This document shows positions 32,444-42,500 of a stretch of 64,000 nt of DNA, piece by piece. How positions within the stretch are numbered: the stretch's first letter is position 1; each line of letters starts with the position of its first letter. The notes beneath the pieces are model-generated. The model was not told where the DNA came from. It searched no databases and saw only the letters and a list, made by a program, of their open reading frames with translations. The stretch lies in contig JAIXOI010000038.1 of the NCBI GenBank assembly GCA_027486795.1, positions 1 through 64,000 of the forward strand, in the 5' to 3' direction. This stretch comes from Sphingobacteriales bacterium (lineage in GTDB: Bacteria > Bacteroidota > Bacteroidia > Chitinophagales > CAIOSU01). A program made the translations under genes and the position numbers.

Positions 32444-34345
32444 ATGATATACGCTATAAATACCCTGCAAGAATACCACGAAGCCTACCAAGAAAGCATT
32501 GATAACCCTGAACATTTTTGGCACCAATTGGCCCGGAAGTTTATTTGGCGCAGGCCTTGGCATACGGTATTGGAATGGGATTTTACCAAGCCTGAAATTA
32601 AGTGGTTTGATGGGGGCGGTTTGAACATAACCGAAAACTGCTTAGATAGGCACCTAGAAACCCAACCCAACAAAACAGCCATCATTTGGGAAAGCAACGA
32701 CCCCAATGAAGCCAGTGTAACCTATACTTATAAAGAACTGCACGCCAAAGTATGCGAGCTGGCCAATGTGCTTAAAAATTTGGGTGTGCAAAAAGGCGAC
32801 CGTGTATGTATCTACATGCCCATGATACCTGAACTCACCATGGCCTTACTGGCCTGTGCGCGCATTGGTGCCGTGCATTCGGTGGTGTTTGCGGGTTTTT
32901 CGTCACGCTCTTTAAGCGATAGGATTAACGATGCCGATGCTAAGGTAGTGCTTACTACCGATGGCTCTTACCGTGGTGCCAAAGCCATTGATTTGAAAGG
33001 TATTGTAGATGAAGCTTTGCTCGATTGCCCTAATGTGCAAAGTGTACTGGTGTATAAGCGCACCAATACTCCGGTAAACATGCAAGGTGGCCGCGACCTT
33101 TGGTGGCACGATGAAATTGCCAAAGTGGATACCCATTGCGACCCAGTAACCATCGGCAGCGAAGACCCTTTGTTTATACTCTACACCAGCGGCTCTACCG
33201 GCAGGCCGAAGGGTATTTTGCACACCGCAGGTGGGTATATGGTTTACACGGCCTATACGTTCAAAAACGTGTTCCAGCAGCAAGATGATGATATTTATTG
33301 GTGCACTGCCGATATAGGTTGGGTTACGGGGCATAGCTATATTGTATATGGTCCGTTATTGAACGGTGCCACCGTATTGATGTTCGAGGGCATACCTACT
33401 TGGCCCGATAATGGCCGCTTTTGGGATGTGATAGACAAGCACCAAGTAACCATCTTTTATACCGCCCCTACGGCTATACGCTCGCTTATGGCGGGCGACC
33501 ATAGTCCCAAGAGTACTCATAACCTCAACAGCCTGCGCATACTGGGCACGGTTGGCGAGCCCATCAACGTAGAGGCATGGGAGTGGTACCATGAGCACGT
33601 GGGCCGCGGCAACTGCCCGATAGTGGATACTTGGTGGCAAACCGAAACAGGCGGTATGATGATTTCGCCATTGGCGGGCATTACACCTACCAAACCGGGC
33701 TTTGCTACCTTGCCATTGCCGGGTGTGCAGCCGGCTTTGTTGGATGAGAACGCAAAGGAAATTGAAGGCAATGGTGTTGAAGGTAGGCTGTGCATCAAGT
33801 TTCCGTGGCCGGGTATGGCCCGCACTATTTGGGGCGACCACAACCGTTTCCGTGAAACCTACTTTGCTGCTTTTCCGGGCTATTACTTTACGGGCGATGG
33901 CTGCCGAAGGGATGCCGATGGCTACTACCGAATTACAGGTAGGGTTGATGATATTATCATCGTATCGGGCCACAACCTAGGCACTGCCGAAATTGAGAAC
34001 GCCATTGATGAGCACGAATTGGTAAACGAAACCGCCGTGGTAGGCTATCCGCACCCAGTGAAGGGTTTTGCAGTGTATGCCTATGTGGTACTATTTGCCG
34101 AAGCTGCTGGTAAGGACCACGATGCACTGCGAAAAGAGATAAACGAATCCATATCGACCATCATTGGGCCCATAGCAAAGGCTGATAAGATACAGTTTGT
34201 AACCGGCCTGCCGAAAACCCGCAGCGGCAAAATTATGCGCCGAATCCTTCGCAAAATAGCCGAGGGCGAAACCGACAACCTAGGGGATACGAGTACTTTG
34301 CTTGACCCAGGCGTGGCGGAAGAGATTATGCGGGGGAAGATTTGA
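32444..34345 (+). CDS. acs: Acetate--CoA ligase (acetyl-CoA synthetase)
   Basis: 633 residues from the ATG at 32444, which matches the usual N-terminus; the frame is open 34 codons further to 32342 but that part is unlike the family. It activates acetate with ATP and CoA. ANL motifs in order: 'LYTSGSTGRPKGILHTAG' (P-loop), 'WWQTETGGMMISPLAG', 'YFTGDGCRRD', 'GRVDDIIIVSGHNLGTAEIE' (hinge) and 'LPKTRSGKIMRRILRKIA' with the catalytic Lys that is a known acetylation site. Its stop codon lies inside a heptamer array. Confidence 0.95.
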   Translation: MIYAINTLQEYHEAYQESIDNPEHFWHQLARKFIWRRPWHTVLEWDFTKPEIKWFDGGGLNITENCLDRHLETQPNKTAIIWESNDPNEASVTYTYKELHAKVCELANVLKNLGVQKGDRVCIYMPMIPELTMALLACARIGAVHSVVFAGFSSRSLSDRINDADAKVVLTTDGSYRGAKAIDLKGIVDEALLDCPNVQSVLVYKRTNTPVNMQGGRDLWWHDEIAKVDTHCDPVTIGSEDPLFILYTSGSTGRPKGILHTAGGYMVYTAYTFKNVFQQQDDDIYWCTADIGWVTGHSYIVYGPLLNGATVLMFEGIPTWPDNGRFWDVIDKHQVTIFYTAPTAIRSLMAGDHSPKSTHNLNSLRILGTVGEPINVEAWEWYHEHVGRGNCPIVDTWWQTETGGMMISPLAGITPTKPGFATLPLPGVQPALLDENAKEIEGNGVEGRLCIKFPWPGMARTIWGDHNRFRETYFAAFPGYYFTGDGCRRDADGYYRITGRVDDIIIVSGHNLGTAEIENAIDEHELVNETAVVGYPHPVKGFAVYAYVVLFAEAAGKDHDALRKEINESISTIIGPIAKADKIQFVTGLPKTRSGKIMRRILRKIAEGETDNLGDTSTLLDPGVAEEIMRGKI

Positions 34346-34374
34346 AATTTGAAATAAGAAATGTGAAATAGAAA
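34340..34374. repeat. Heptamer array overlapping the acs stop codon
   Basis: Five units: ATTTGAA / ATTTGAA / ATAAGAA / ATGTGAA / ATAGAAA. The TGA of acs is within the first unit, so repeat growth has reached coding DNA. Confidence 0.75.
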
Positions 34375-34380
34375 ACGACA

Positions 34381-34708
34381 CTGGCGCGGAAGTTACTTCC
34401 GTGACAGTGGACAAAGCAGAGGCAAGCGCCAAGCACCAGAAGTACCAAGTTTGGCAAGATGGCTATCATCCCATAGATTTGTTTGACGCCGAACGGCTTG
34501 CCCAGCGGTTAAAATACCTACATGAGAACCCCGTAAGAGCGCTTGCCTCGTCTTAGGCGATGGGGCTGGGTATGGAAACCCGAGGATTACAGGTATAGCA
34601 GTGCGATGGTATATTATATAGGTATGGTGGACGAACGTTTGCCGTTGGTGTTGCTGTAAAACGCGTTGGAACTAAGTTCCCTATGCACGGAAGTAACTTC
34701 CGCGCCAG
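34381..34708 (+). mobile_element. RAYT remnant between a 23-bp perfect inverted REP pair
   Basis: 34381-34403 (CTGGCGCGGAAGTTACTTCC plus GTG) is the exact reverse complement of 34686-34708. Each copy itself holds the hairpin CGGAAGT-ACTTCCG. The space between contains only the C-terminal part of a REP-associated tyrosine transposase. RAYT genes flanked by inverted REPs are the known arrangement for this family. The element fills most of the 412-bp gap after acs. Confidence 0.8.
34404..34659 (+). pseudogene. REP-associated tyrosine transposase (RAYT), truncated and frameshifted
   Basis: Frame 1 (to a TAG at 34554) reads 'KYQVWQDGYHPIDLFDAERL' and 'LKYLHENPVRA'. After a shift, frame 2 (34570-34659) reads 'VWKPEDYRYSSAMVYYIG' and ends 'LPLVLL' with a TAA. 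These are, in order, the C-terminal signatures of the Y1/IS200-like RAYT family (WQ-GYHP, LxYIHxNPVRA, PEDYxYSSAxxY). The N-terminal ~110 residues, including the HUH metal site, are missing. The sequence at the break (TGCCTCGTCTTAGGCGA) has palindromic arms and may be a small insertion. It cannot be active. Confidence 0.85.
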
Positions 34709-34712
34709 AGGG

Positions 34713-34727
34713 TTCTCGAAACGCACC
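34713..34727. repeat. 15-bp direct repeat TTCTCGAAACGCACC, copy 1
   Basis: The second copy is at 35303-35317. The pair encloses only the gene at 34758-35222. Confidence 0.6.
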
Positions 34728-34757
34728 CTCGTTGAGGAGGTTACAGTGCTCTTTTTA

Positions 34758-35222
34758 TTAGTTTGGCTTGCAAAGCTTAGATTGATTGCGAGATTTTTGC
34801 CAATACGAAGCGTTCATTTCTTCTTCCCCACCAAGGTTATCCCAAAACAAGGTTTTGGTTAAGTTAGATTGATATGCAAAGTAAAAATGCCACTGGAATA
34901 GGTATGCAGCATAGCTTCTATCTACCTCAAACTCTTCTAAATAAAGTGAAACTTCTTCAAGCAGCACTAAATACTTCAACTTTACGGCAGGGCTGGTATT
35001 CGACAATTGTGCTTGAAGTTCGTGTTTGCCAAGCTCAATATCATTCATGGTTGAAAAAAGTGCTATTAGCTCTTGGTCTGCACTAAAGTTCTTCCAAAGG
35101 GAAGACAAGTTTTGTAACCTTTTAAATTTTTGTTGTTTTCCATATTGATACAAGGCAAAGCCACCGCCAAAAAAAATTGCCAGTGGCTGTAGTATATCTT
35201 TCAAAAGGGTGCTTATTTCCAT
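34758..35222 (-). CDS. Hypothetical protein with one N-terminal membrane span
   Basis: 154 residues. A probable span at the N-terminus (LLKDILQPLAIFFGGGFALY) is followed by a basic turn (KQQKFKRLQNLSSLW) and a helical cytoplasmic part with 'LVLLEEVSLYLEEFEVDRSY' and Trp/Phe-rich 'YLFQWHFYFAYQ'. No family is recognised. Similar small anchored proteins are often found as accessory genes in Bacteroidota. It lies between a RAYT remnant and a GH43 gene and is enclosed by a 15-bp direct repeat. Confidence 0.6.
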   Translation of the reverse strand: MEISTLLKDILQPLAIFFGGGFALYQYGKQQKFKRLQNLSSLWKNFSADQELIALFSTMNDIELGKHELQAQLSNTSPAVKLKYLVLLEEVSLYLEEFEVDRSYAAYLFQWHFYFAYQSNLTKTLFWDNLGGEEEMNASYWQKSRNQSKLCKPN

Positions 35223-35302
35223 AGCTCAATATTTTCAATCGTACTTCTTGCGCAAAAAGTGTGCCTACTGCTTGATTTGCCTTATTACAAATATCATAAT
35301 AA

Positions 35303-35317
35303 TTCTCGAAACGCACC
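35303..35317. repeat. 15-bp direct repeat TTCTCGAAACGCACC, copy 2
   Basis: Perfect match to 34713-34727, located upstream of the start of the hypothetical gene between them. Confidence 0.6.
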
Positions 35318-35368
35318 ATCTGCAGTAACTAATTGGCAGTGGTAATTATCTTTATTCACTTATTTTAG

Positions 35369-36310
35369 TTATTCCACCTTCCCAACCCCACGTTTAGTTT
35401 GCTTCACTTTCTGTATGCTGCCATCGGGGTTGTAGTGTAGCTTATCCACGCAAATGGAGCGGCGGTACCAGCGCTTTAACAAGCCTATACGCATGGCCCA
35501 AGGGTGCTTTTTAAAGAACAGTGCTGAGTTGTGATAGAATATGTACCACTGTCCCTTGTACTGCACTATGCTATGGTGGTTGTTGCCGCTGCTCACCTTT
35601 CCCAGCACCACGCCTTGGTATTCAAAAGGCCCGAAAGGGCTATCGCTGGTGGCGTATAGTATTTTGCGGTTGCCAGAGTAGCTCAGGTAGTATTTGCCAT
35701 TGTGCTTGTGCATCCAGGCTGCTTCAAAAAAATCTTTGGCTCCTTCAACAATTCGCACGGTATCATTAAACGAAACCATGTCGTCGTTGAGCTTTACAAT
35801 GTTCACGTGGTTTTGTCCGAATACTAAATAGGGTGTGCCGTCATCATCAATAAAAATGGTTGGGTCAATGAGGCCGTTGGTGGCAACTACTCCGGGCGTT
35901 TCGCGGCTGATGAGCGGTTTGCCCAACGCATCGGTAAAGGGGCCCGTAGGCTTATCGCTTACTGCTACGCCAATGTAATTTTTATCAGTAGGGAAGTAGA
36001 AATAGTATTTGCCATTGCGGAACTGGCAATCGGGAGCCCAAGCCCACTTAGTTGCCCACGATATGCTATCTAAAGATAGCGCCACACCATGGTCCGTCCA
36101 GTTAACCATATCGGTGGTGCTGTACACATGCCAATCGTCCATCGTAAACCAGCGCGCATCGTCCTTATCATGCGAGGGGTAAACGTACAGCGTATCATTA
36201 AACACATGCGCCGATGGGTCGGCGGTATACAGGTCGGTGATGAAAGGGTTTTGCGCGAAACATGGCACTGCACCGCATAGGGTAATTATAATGGCAAATA
36301 TGCGTCTCAT
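35369..36310 (-). CDS. Exported glycoside hydrolase family 43 enzyme
   Basis: 313 residues with a signal peptide (MRRIFAIIITLCGAVPCFAQ). Five-bladed GH43 features: 'TADPSAHVFNDTLYVYPSHD' (catalytic base Asp), 'NGLIDPTIFIDDDGTPYLVF' (pKa-modulating Asp) and 'KDFFEAAWMHKHNGKYYLSY' (catalytic acid Glu). The family cleaves arabinose- and xylose-containing polymers. There is no sorting domain, so it is probably periplasmic. No other polysaccharide-utilisation genes are next to it. Confidence 0.88.
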   Translation of the reverse strand: MRRIFAIIITLCGAVPCFAQNPFITDLYTADPSAHVFNDTLYVYPSHDKDDARWFTMDDWHVYSTTDMVNWTDHGVALSLDSISWATKWAWAPDCQFRNGKYYFYFPTDKNYIGVAVSDKPTGPFTDALGKPLISRETPGVVATNGLIDPTIFIDDDGTPYLVFGQNHVNIVKLNDDMVSFNDTVRIVEGAKDFFEAAWMHKHNGKYYLSYSGNRKILYATSDSPFGPFEYQGVVLGKVSSGNNHHSIVQYKGQWYIFYHNSALFFKKHPWAMRIGLLKRWYRRSICVDKLHYNPDGSIQKVKQTKRGVGKVE

Positions 36311-36463
36311 AAAGCTTGGCCAAAAATGTTATTAGAAAAAGTAAAGTTAAGCGATAAGTGCGGTTCAATTTTTCAAGGAGTCTAAGGCTCTCAAAAAAAT
36401 TACCAAGGAATGTTGCGTTACTTAACCCTCAATCAAAACCCAAATTCAAATTTACTAGGAACG

Positions 36464-36493
36464 TTTGTTTTCCACAGGAAATTACTATCTTGT
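36464..36493 (+). promoter_or_regulatory. Possible promoter of the 2249-residue surface protein
   Basis: TTTG (36464) and TATCTTGT (36486) are 18 bases apart, close to the Bacteroidota TTG-N19-TAnnTTTG form, and leave a 5' leader of about 65-70 bases. Confidence 0.4.
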
Positions 36494-36564
36494 TTTCTCA
36501 ATAGGTCAATTTATTAAACACGCTATTTAATATTGCCACCCAAAAACAAAAAAAAGAAACCCCT

Positions 36565-39500
36565 ATGAATTCTTTTGTTCTCCGCTTAATTGTGGTAGTC
36601 TGTACCGCGTGGCTTGCAGGTGTAAGCCAAGTAAATGCACAATGTACAGAGCTATCAAGAGTAATACAGACACCTCAGCCATCGCGTTGCCAAACCGCAC
36701 CCAGCGCGGGTAACATCGTGCCTTATTTTTCTCAATGTCGCACTATTTGCCTAAACAATACCGGCACTGGCCCGAGTAACCAAGTTTCCAACAAGTCTTG
36801 CGTTGGTGGCACACAGCCGGCGAACGATTTGTATTTATATGCTAACAACCCATATGCACAAATTCCGGGCTACGATGGTTCGTTGGTGTTCCGTTGGGTC
36901 GATTGGCCAGGTAAAGCACAAGGAGTGTTTCCGCCATACTTTGCCGTACACGGCGAAGTGCGTGCGCAGTTGGGGGCCATTACTGCCCAAAGCATAGATT
37001 GTACCGATGGATTTGCTCTCGAAAACGCTATTTGCCTTGATCCTGCCGATACGGAAGGCAATCAGTTTTTTGCCCCACCCGGCACCATCCCAACGTTGGC
37101 ACAGCTAGATCCGATTGTGGATGCTATAGCTGGTGTAAACGTAAGCACCACCGACGTTTCTTTTTGGATAAACATAGCAACCAGCAATGGTGCCCAAGGC
37201 CCCATCTGCTATGAGGTATCGCCTTACAAGTCGGGCTACCTTTGCGGCGACGCCACTAACGTAGCCTTGACTGGCACAGGCAGCACACGCAGCGGTACTG
37301 CACCACAACAGTGTTTGTGCGGCTCGGCCCTATATGGTGGCATTGGCAATGTAAACAATGGTTTTACGCCGCCATGCGGCACCGAATCTTCTTCGGCAGC
37401 TTGGTATAAAATAAACGTTCCTTTTGGTTGCAACAATATTACCGCTAGCCTTAGTAACTGGGGAGGCGCTGGCCAATACAATATTGCTATACTGAGTGGT
37501 GTAAGCTGCCCAGCAACAGCAGGTACTAACCCAATTACAGGTGCAGCGGTTAGCACGCCCAACCAAACACTCGACCCAGGTGCCGCTATTGTTGGCTCAG
37601 GTTGTACTGGTCCGGCTTCTACTGCTTGCACACCTGTACCTGCTGGCGAATACTATATCGTGGTTTCGGGTGTAACCGAGCGCCCAACCTTTACCCTAAA
37701 TGTAACCGTGCAGGATGCATCGGTTACGGTTGGTACTGCAAGTTCGGCGCAAAACGGCGGCAATGTATGCTCTGCAGGTACTGTGGTAGTAGGTACTACT
37801 GGCACCGTATTGCCTGCTTCGGGCTCATGCGGACAGAATATTGCTTGGTTTTATAGCACCAATTTAGCTTTTAACCCTTACCAAGGCGCTGGCACTTATG
37901 CCGCATCGGGCACCAGCAATGTAAATATACCTTTGCCTGCCAACACTACTTGCCAACCGCGCACTTACTACATCAAAGGTGTGGTTTCTGATAACGGCAC
38001 TACCGCCGTGGCTGGTTGCAAAGGCACTACCAATACTATTAGTGTAACGGTTTATCCTGAAATTGGAAGCATTACCGTTAACAATGTTCAATGCTTAATT
38101 ACCGTAGCAACCCGTTGTGCATCGTTTACCGTTAACGGCAACCCAGGTATTAATACCTTTATTGCCAGCTTTGCCGACGATGGGTTGGTAAAAGACTTCT
38201 TGGTAAGTAATGGTTTGCCCGCTTGCGATGTTTTGATACAAGATACCGTTAGTTGCAGTGGTAACTGTACCCAGCCAACAGTAAGCGGCGTGAGCAAATG
38301 CGACCCCAATGACCCTTTCAACTTTTATGTTGATGTTACGGTTGCCCCAGGTTCTGCGGCCACATACTTTATTGAGGATAGCGATGGAGGAGCCAAAGCG
38401 GTTAGTAGCGCAGGTACTTACACAGTAGGACCTTTTGGTAATGGTTCAAGTACCTTTATCAATTTAACCAACACCGACGATGCCGCTTGTAACTTGCCAG
38501 TAGGTAACTTTAGCGATGATTGTAACAACGTGGTTTGCCCGAACCTAACCAACGCCAGCACCAATACCAATGGCGACCGTTGTGAAGGTGCACAAACTAT
38601 TCTTCAAGCTTTTGTTGATAGAGGCACATTGGGCACTGACTATCGTGTTGAATGGTTTAAAGATGGAGTGCCAATTCCGAACTCAAACTCGTTGAGCGTT
38701 ATTCATACCTTTAGTACCACACAAGGTTGTGGTGCCGAGGCACAAGAGTTTACCATTCGCCTAACCTGTTTGTTGCCAACCGGTAGCCCTTCAACTACCA
38801 GCTTTTTAACTGCCGGAACAGTAGTAGTTTATCCAAAACCTGATGCGGGTATCGATTTTACCCAAGATCCAGCAAACTGTACCTTGGCCCCAATAGATGC
38901 TTGTGGTAGCTTGAGTATTTCTTACAGCCCTACTACCAATCCTGCCCCAGGTGCTGCACCTACTTCGGTAAACTATACTATTGCGGTGCCAGGTGCACCT
39001 AGCGGTTGCTCGGCAACGGGCACTTACGTGGTAAACTGCCCAGCGGCTTCGTGCACCAATTCGGCTGGTGAGGGAGTTGCATTGCAAGACGATGTATTGT
39101 GTTTTGGCGAAAGCTTCAACGTGGCTACCAACAACGCCAACCTTGACAATGGTTATGCATTAGGTTGGGCCGTAACACAAACCAATCCTTACGGCAACCT
39201 TAACCAAGCAGTTTCCTCGGCCATATCAAGCAACAGCTTTTTTGGCCAAGATACCGTAGGCAACCAAAGCTTTAACTTTACCAACGGCAACCAATATGGT
39301 CCGGGCCAATACTATTTTGTGCCGTTTGTGGCCATGCGCAATATTAACGCGGCTAACCCTGTGGTAGTAATTAGCGGCACACTTGCTGCGCCAATTTTTG
39401 GTGCGATAGTTTCAACAACCATTACGGTTCCTAATATCCCATATTGCAGCGGTTTAACTGCATTCGACATCAACTTTGTGGCCAACCGCGCCAGTGGAGT

Positions 39501-42500
39501 GGGCAACCCTATAGATGCAGTGTCGGGCTTGGTAACTTATTCTGGAGCTGCTACAGCAAACGTAAACCTTAACAATAACAACTTTACTGGTAACCCAAGC
39601 GGACAAACCATTACCTTACGCGGTTCAAGTACTTTTGGTGCCAATATAAACTATACCCTTACCATTAGGTACCGCAGCTCTATTACTTATCCAACTATTT
39701 GCCCATCGTGTAACGATGTAGGTACCCCGGTTGCTGTTAATTTGCTTCCAAATGTACAGTTGAGTTCTATTCCTGCTCAAACAGCTTGCAACGGTGCTAC
39801 GGTAAACTTGGTTAACCTAAACCCTACAGCAAACGTTGCCGGCTCATACCGCTGGTACGATGGCAACCCAACTGCAGGCGGTAACGTAATTACCGATCCA
39901 ACAAGTGTTTCGCTTACGGCTGCTACTACGTTTTTTGTGCAGTTTTTGCCATTTGCTGATAGCACTTGTGGCAAAACAACCAGCGTAGCTTATACTCTTA
40001 CCCCAAAACCAGTTTTGAATACCATACCGGCTCAGGCACCTATTTGCTTTGGTGCATCGGTAAATTTAACCGCTTTGAACAGCAGTGTCACCTCAGCCGC
40101 TGGCACCTTTACTTGGTACATTGGCGATCCTGATAGTAATGGTATAAGGTTGCCAAATGCATTTGCGCAAAACTTGGCTCCGGTAAATGGCCGCAACTAT
40201 TTCGTGGTGTTTACCGATAATAGTACCGGTTGTAGTAACAAAACCAGCGTTACTTACACTGTAAATCCATTGCCATCGTTGGCCGCAGTGCCCGATCCGA
40301 AACTTTGCACAGGCGATAGTTATGACTTAACCGCTACCGAGCAAGATTTTACTTCAGCACCTGGTACCTTTACTTGGTACAATGGCGACCCTAATAACGG
40401 CGGTGTAGCTATTACCCCAGTGCAAGCTGCAAACGTAACCCCGGCAGATGGCGATACTTATTTTGTAGTGTTCTTAGACCAAGCTTCGGGTTGCACGGCT
40501 ACAGGTAACATTTCGTTTATTGTTAACCCATTCCCAACCCTGGTTGCGCCTGTTGTTGCGCCAGTGTGTGCTGGCGAAACAATTGACCTTACCAGTCTTG
40601 AGCAAGGTATTACTTCCGACCCTGGTACGTTTGTTTGGTACCTAGGCAATCCTAACACTGGTGGTGTTCAATTAAATTTGGGCCAAGCACAAGCACAAAC
40701 GCCAACCAATGGCGCTGTTTATTTCGCGACATTTACCAACATTATTACCACTTGCGCTGCTACTACTAGTTTTACCGTTACCGTAAATCCTAAGCCATCG
40801 CTAAGCCAAGTAACCCCAGTAACCTGTGCAGGCACTCCAGTAGATTTGGCTAGCCTTGAAAGCGATTTGTTGAATGGTGCTACCGGCACATTCACCTACT
40901 ATTTGGGCAATCCTGATACTGGTGGTTTGGCATTGAGCCCAAGCCAAGTGAGCGCACAATTGCCCACTGGTAACGAAACATACTTTGTGGTGTATACCAG
41001 TAACCAAAACTGCACCGATACCGCCAGCTTTGACTTTACAGTTAATGCTACACCAGTATTGAATGCTATTGCACCGCTTGGATTGCAGTGTGCTGGTTTT
41101 AGCACTAGCCTTACGGCATTGCAAGCAGGCATAACCACCACCGCTGGCACCTTTACTTGGTACTTGGGTAGCCCCGACACGGGCACCGTGGTTGCCAACC
41201 CTTCGGCTATTGTGCCAGTAAGTGGCGATGAATATTTTGCCGTGTTTACTGAAAGCGCAAATGGATGTTCGGCGCAAGTAAGCACCAGCTTCGATGTTGC
41301 TGCTCCGGTAGCAAGCAATGGAGTGAGCTATGATTGTATTGCCAATGTGCTGGTAGTAAGCCTTACAGGCACCACCGGTGGTGCAGGTGGCTACTCGGTT
41401 AGCAGCTCATCGCCTAACAATGCTGGCGATGTATTGACCCCTGGCACCAGCTACACCGTTATTATAACTGATACCATTGGTTGTACCGATACCATTACTG
41501 GCACTCAGTCTTGTATTATTTGCGATGCCGGCGATGCGGGCACCATTGCCAACAATGTATTCTGCTGCAACGATACCGCATTTATTAGCAACTCTGGGCC
41601 TACTTTGGATGTGGCTCGTGTGGTAGCATGGGGCTTAACTCCTCAGGCCGATGGTCCGATTACTGATTCGGCTAGTGCATTGAGTGCTACTGATGTTTTC
41701 CGTAGCAATGCAGATGGTAGTTTAAGTTTTGATGCTGGCTGCAGCGATTACCCAGCAGGTAATTACTTCCTTACCCCGTTCATTTCCATTAAGCCAAACG
41801 ATAACGTGCCAATTCTTTGGGACCCAGCAAACGGTTGTAACCCTGTTGCCGAAATTTGCCCAACTATTAGTGGTACTGGTTGGGTGCTAAACCCAATGAT
41901 TATTACCTTCCCTGATGGAACTACCTACAACGTAAACCAAGAAATTGCATTTGGTTTGCCTATTGACCAAGCCCTGCTTGATGCGGCTACTGGTGGGTCG
42001 TTGCCTTGTATTAAAATCACAGATTTGTATACTGGCGACCCTAATGGAACTTGGAGTGTAAGTATAACCAATACCGGTACCGGTGCCATTACGTTTACTG
42101 TTCCTCAATTTAATGTGGTGGTTGAAGCCGATAGTTGCTCATTGCTTACTACCGACCAAGTGTACAGCGTGCCTACCATTGCAGGTACTATAAGCGCTGG
42201 TGCCACCAATAACGTCGATTTCGATTTGCCTCCAACTTCGTTAACAGCTCCTCCGGTTACTTACAACCCAGCTGCAGGTTGTAACCCAATTGCTGAAATT
42301 TGCCCTACTTTGGTAGGAACTGGTTGGGTATTGAATCCGATGATTATTACTTTCCCTGACGGTAGCACTTATAACGTAAACCAAGAAATTGCATTCGGTT
42401 TGCCAATCGACCAAGCGTTGTTGGATGCTGCAACAGGCGGTGTATTGCCATGTATCAATCTTACCGATTTGTATACTGGCGACCCTAACGGTACTTGGAC

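Noticed and set aside
33356-33973. 205-codon minus-strand open frame within acs
   Set aside because: Antisense shadow; Arg/Ala/His-rich, no start signals, and acs is certain.
34381-34708. Intact insertion sequence
   Set aside because: Only the C-terminal third of the transposase is present and it is frameshifted, so it is a remnant.
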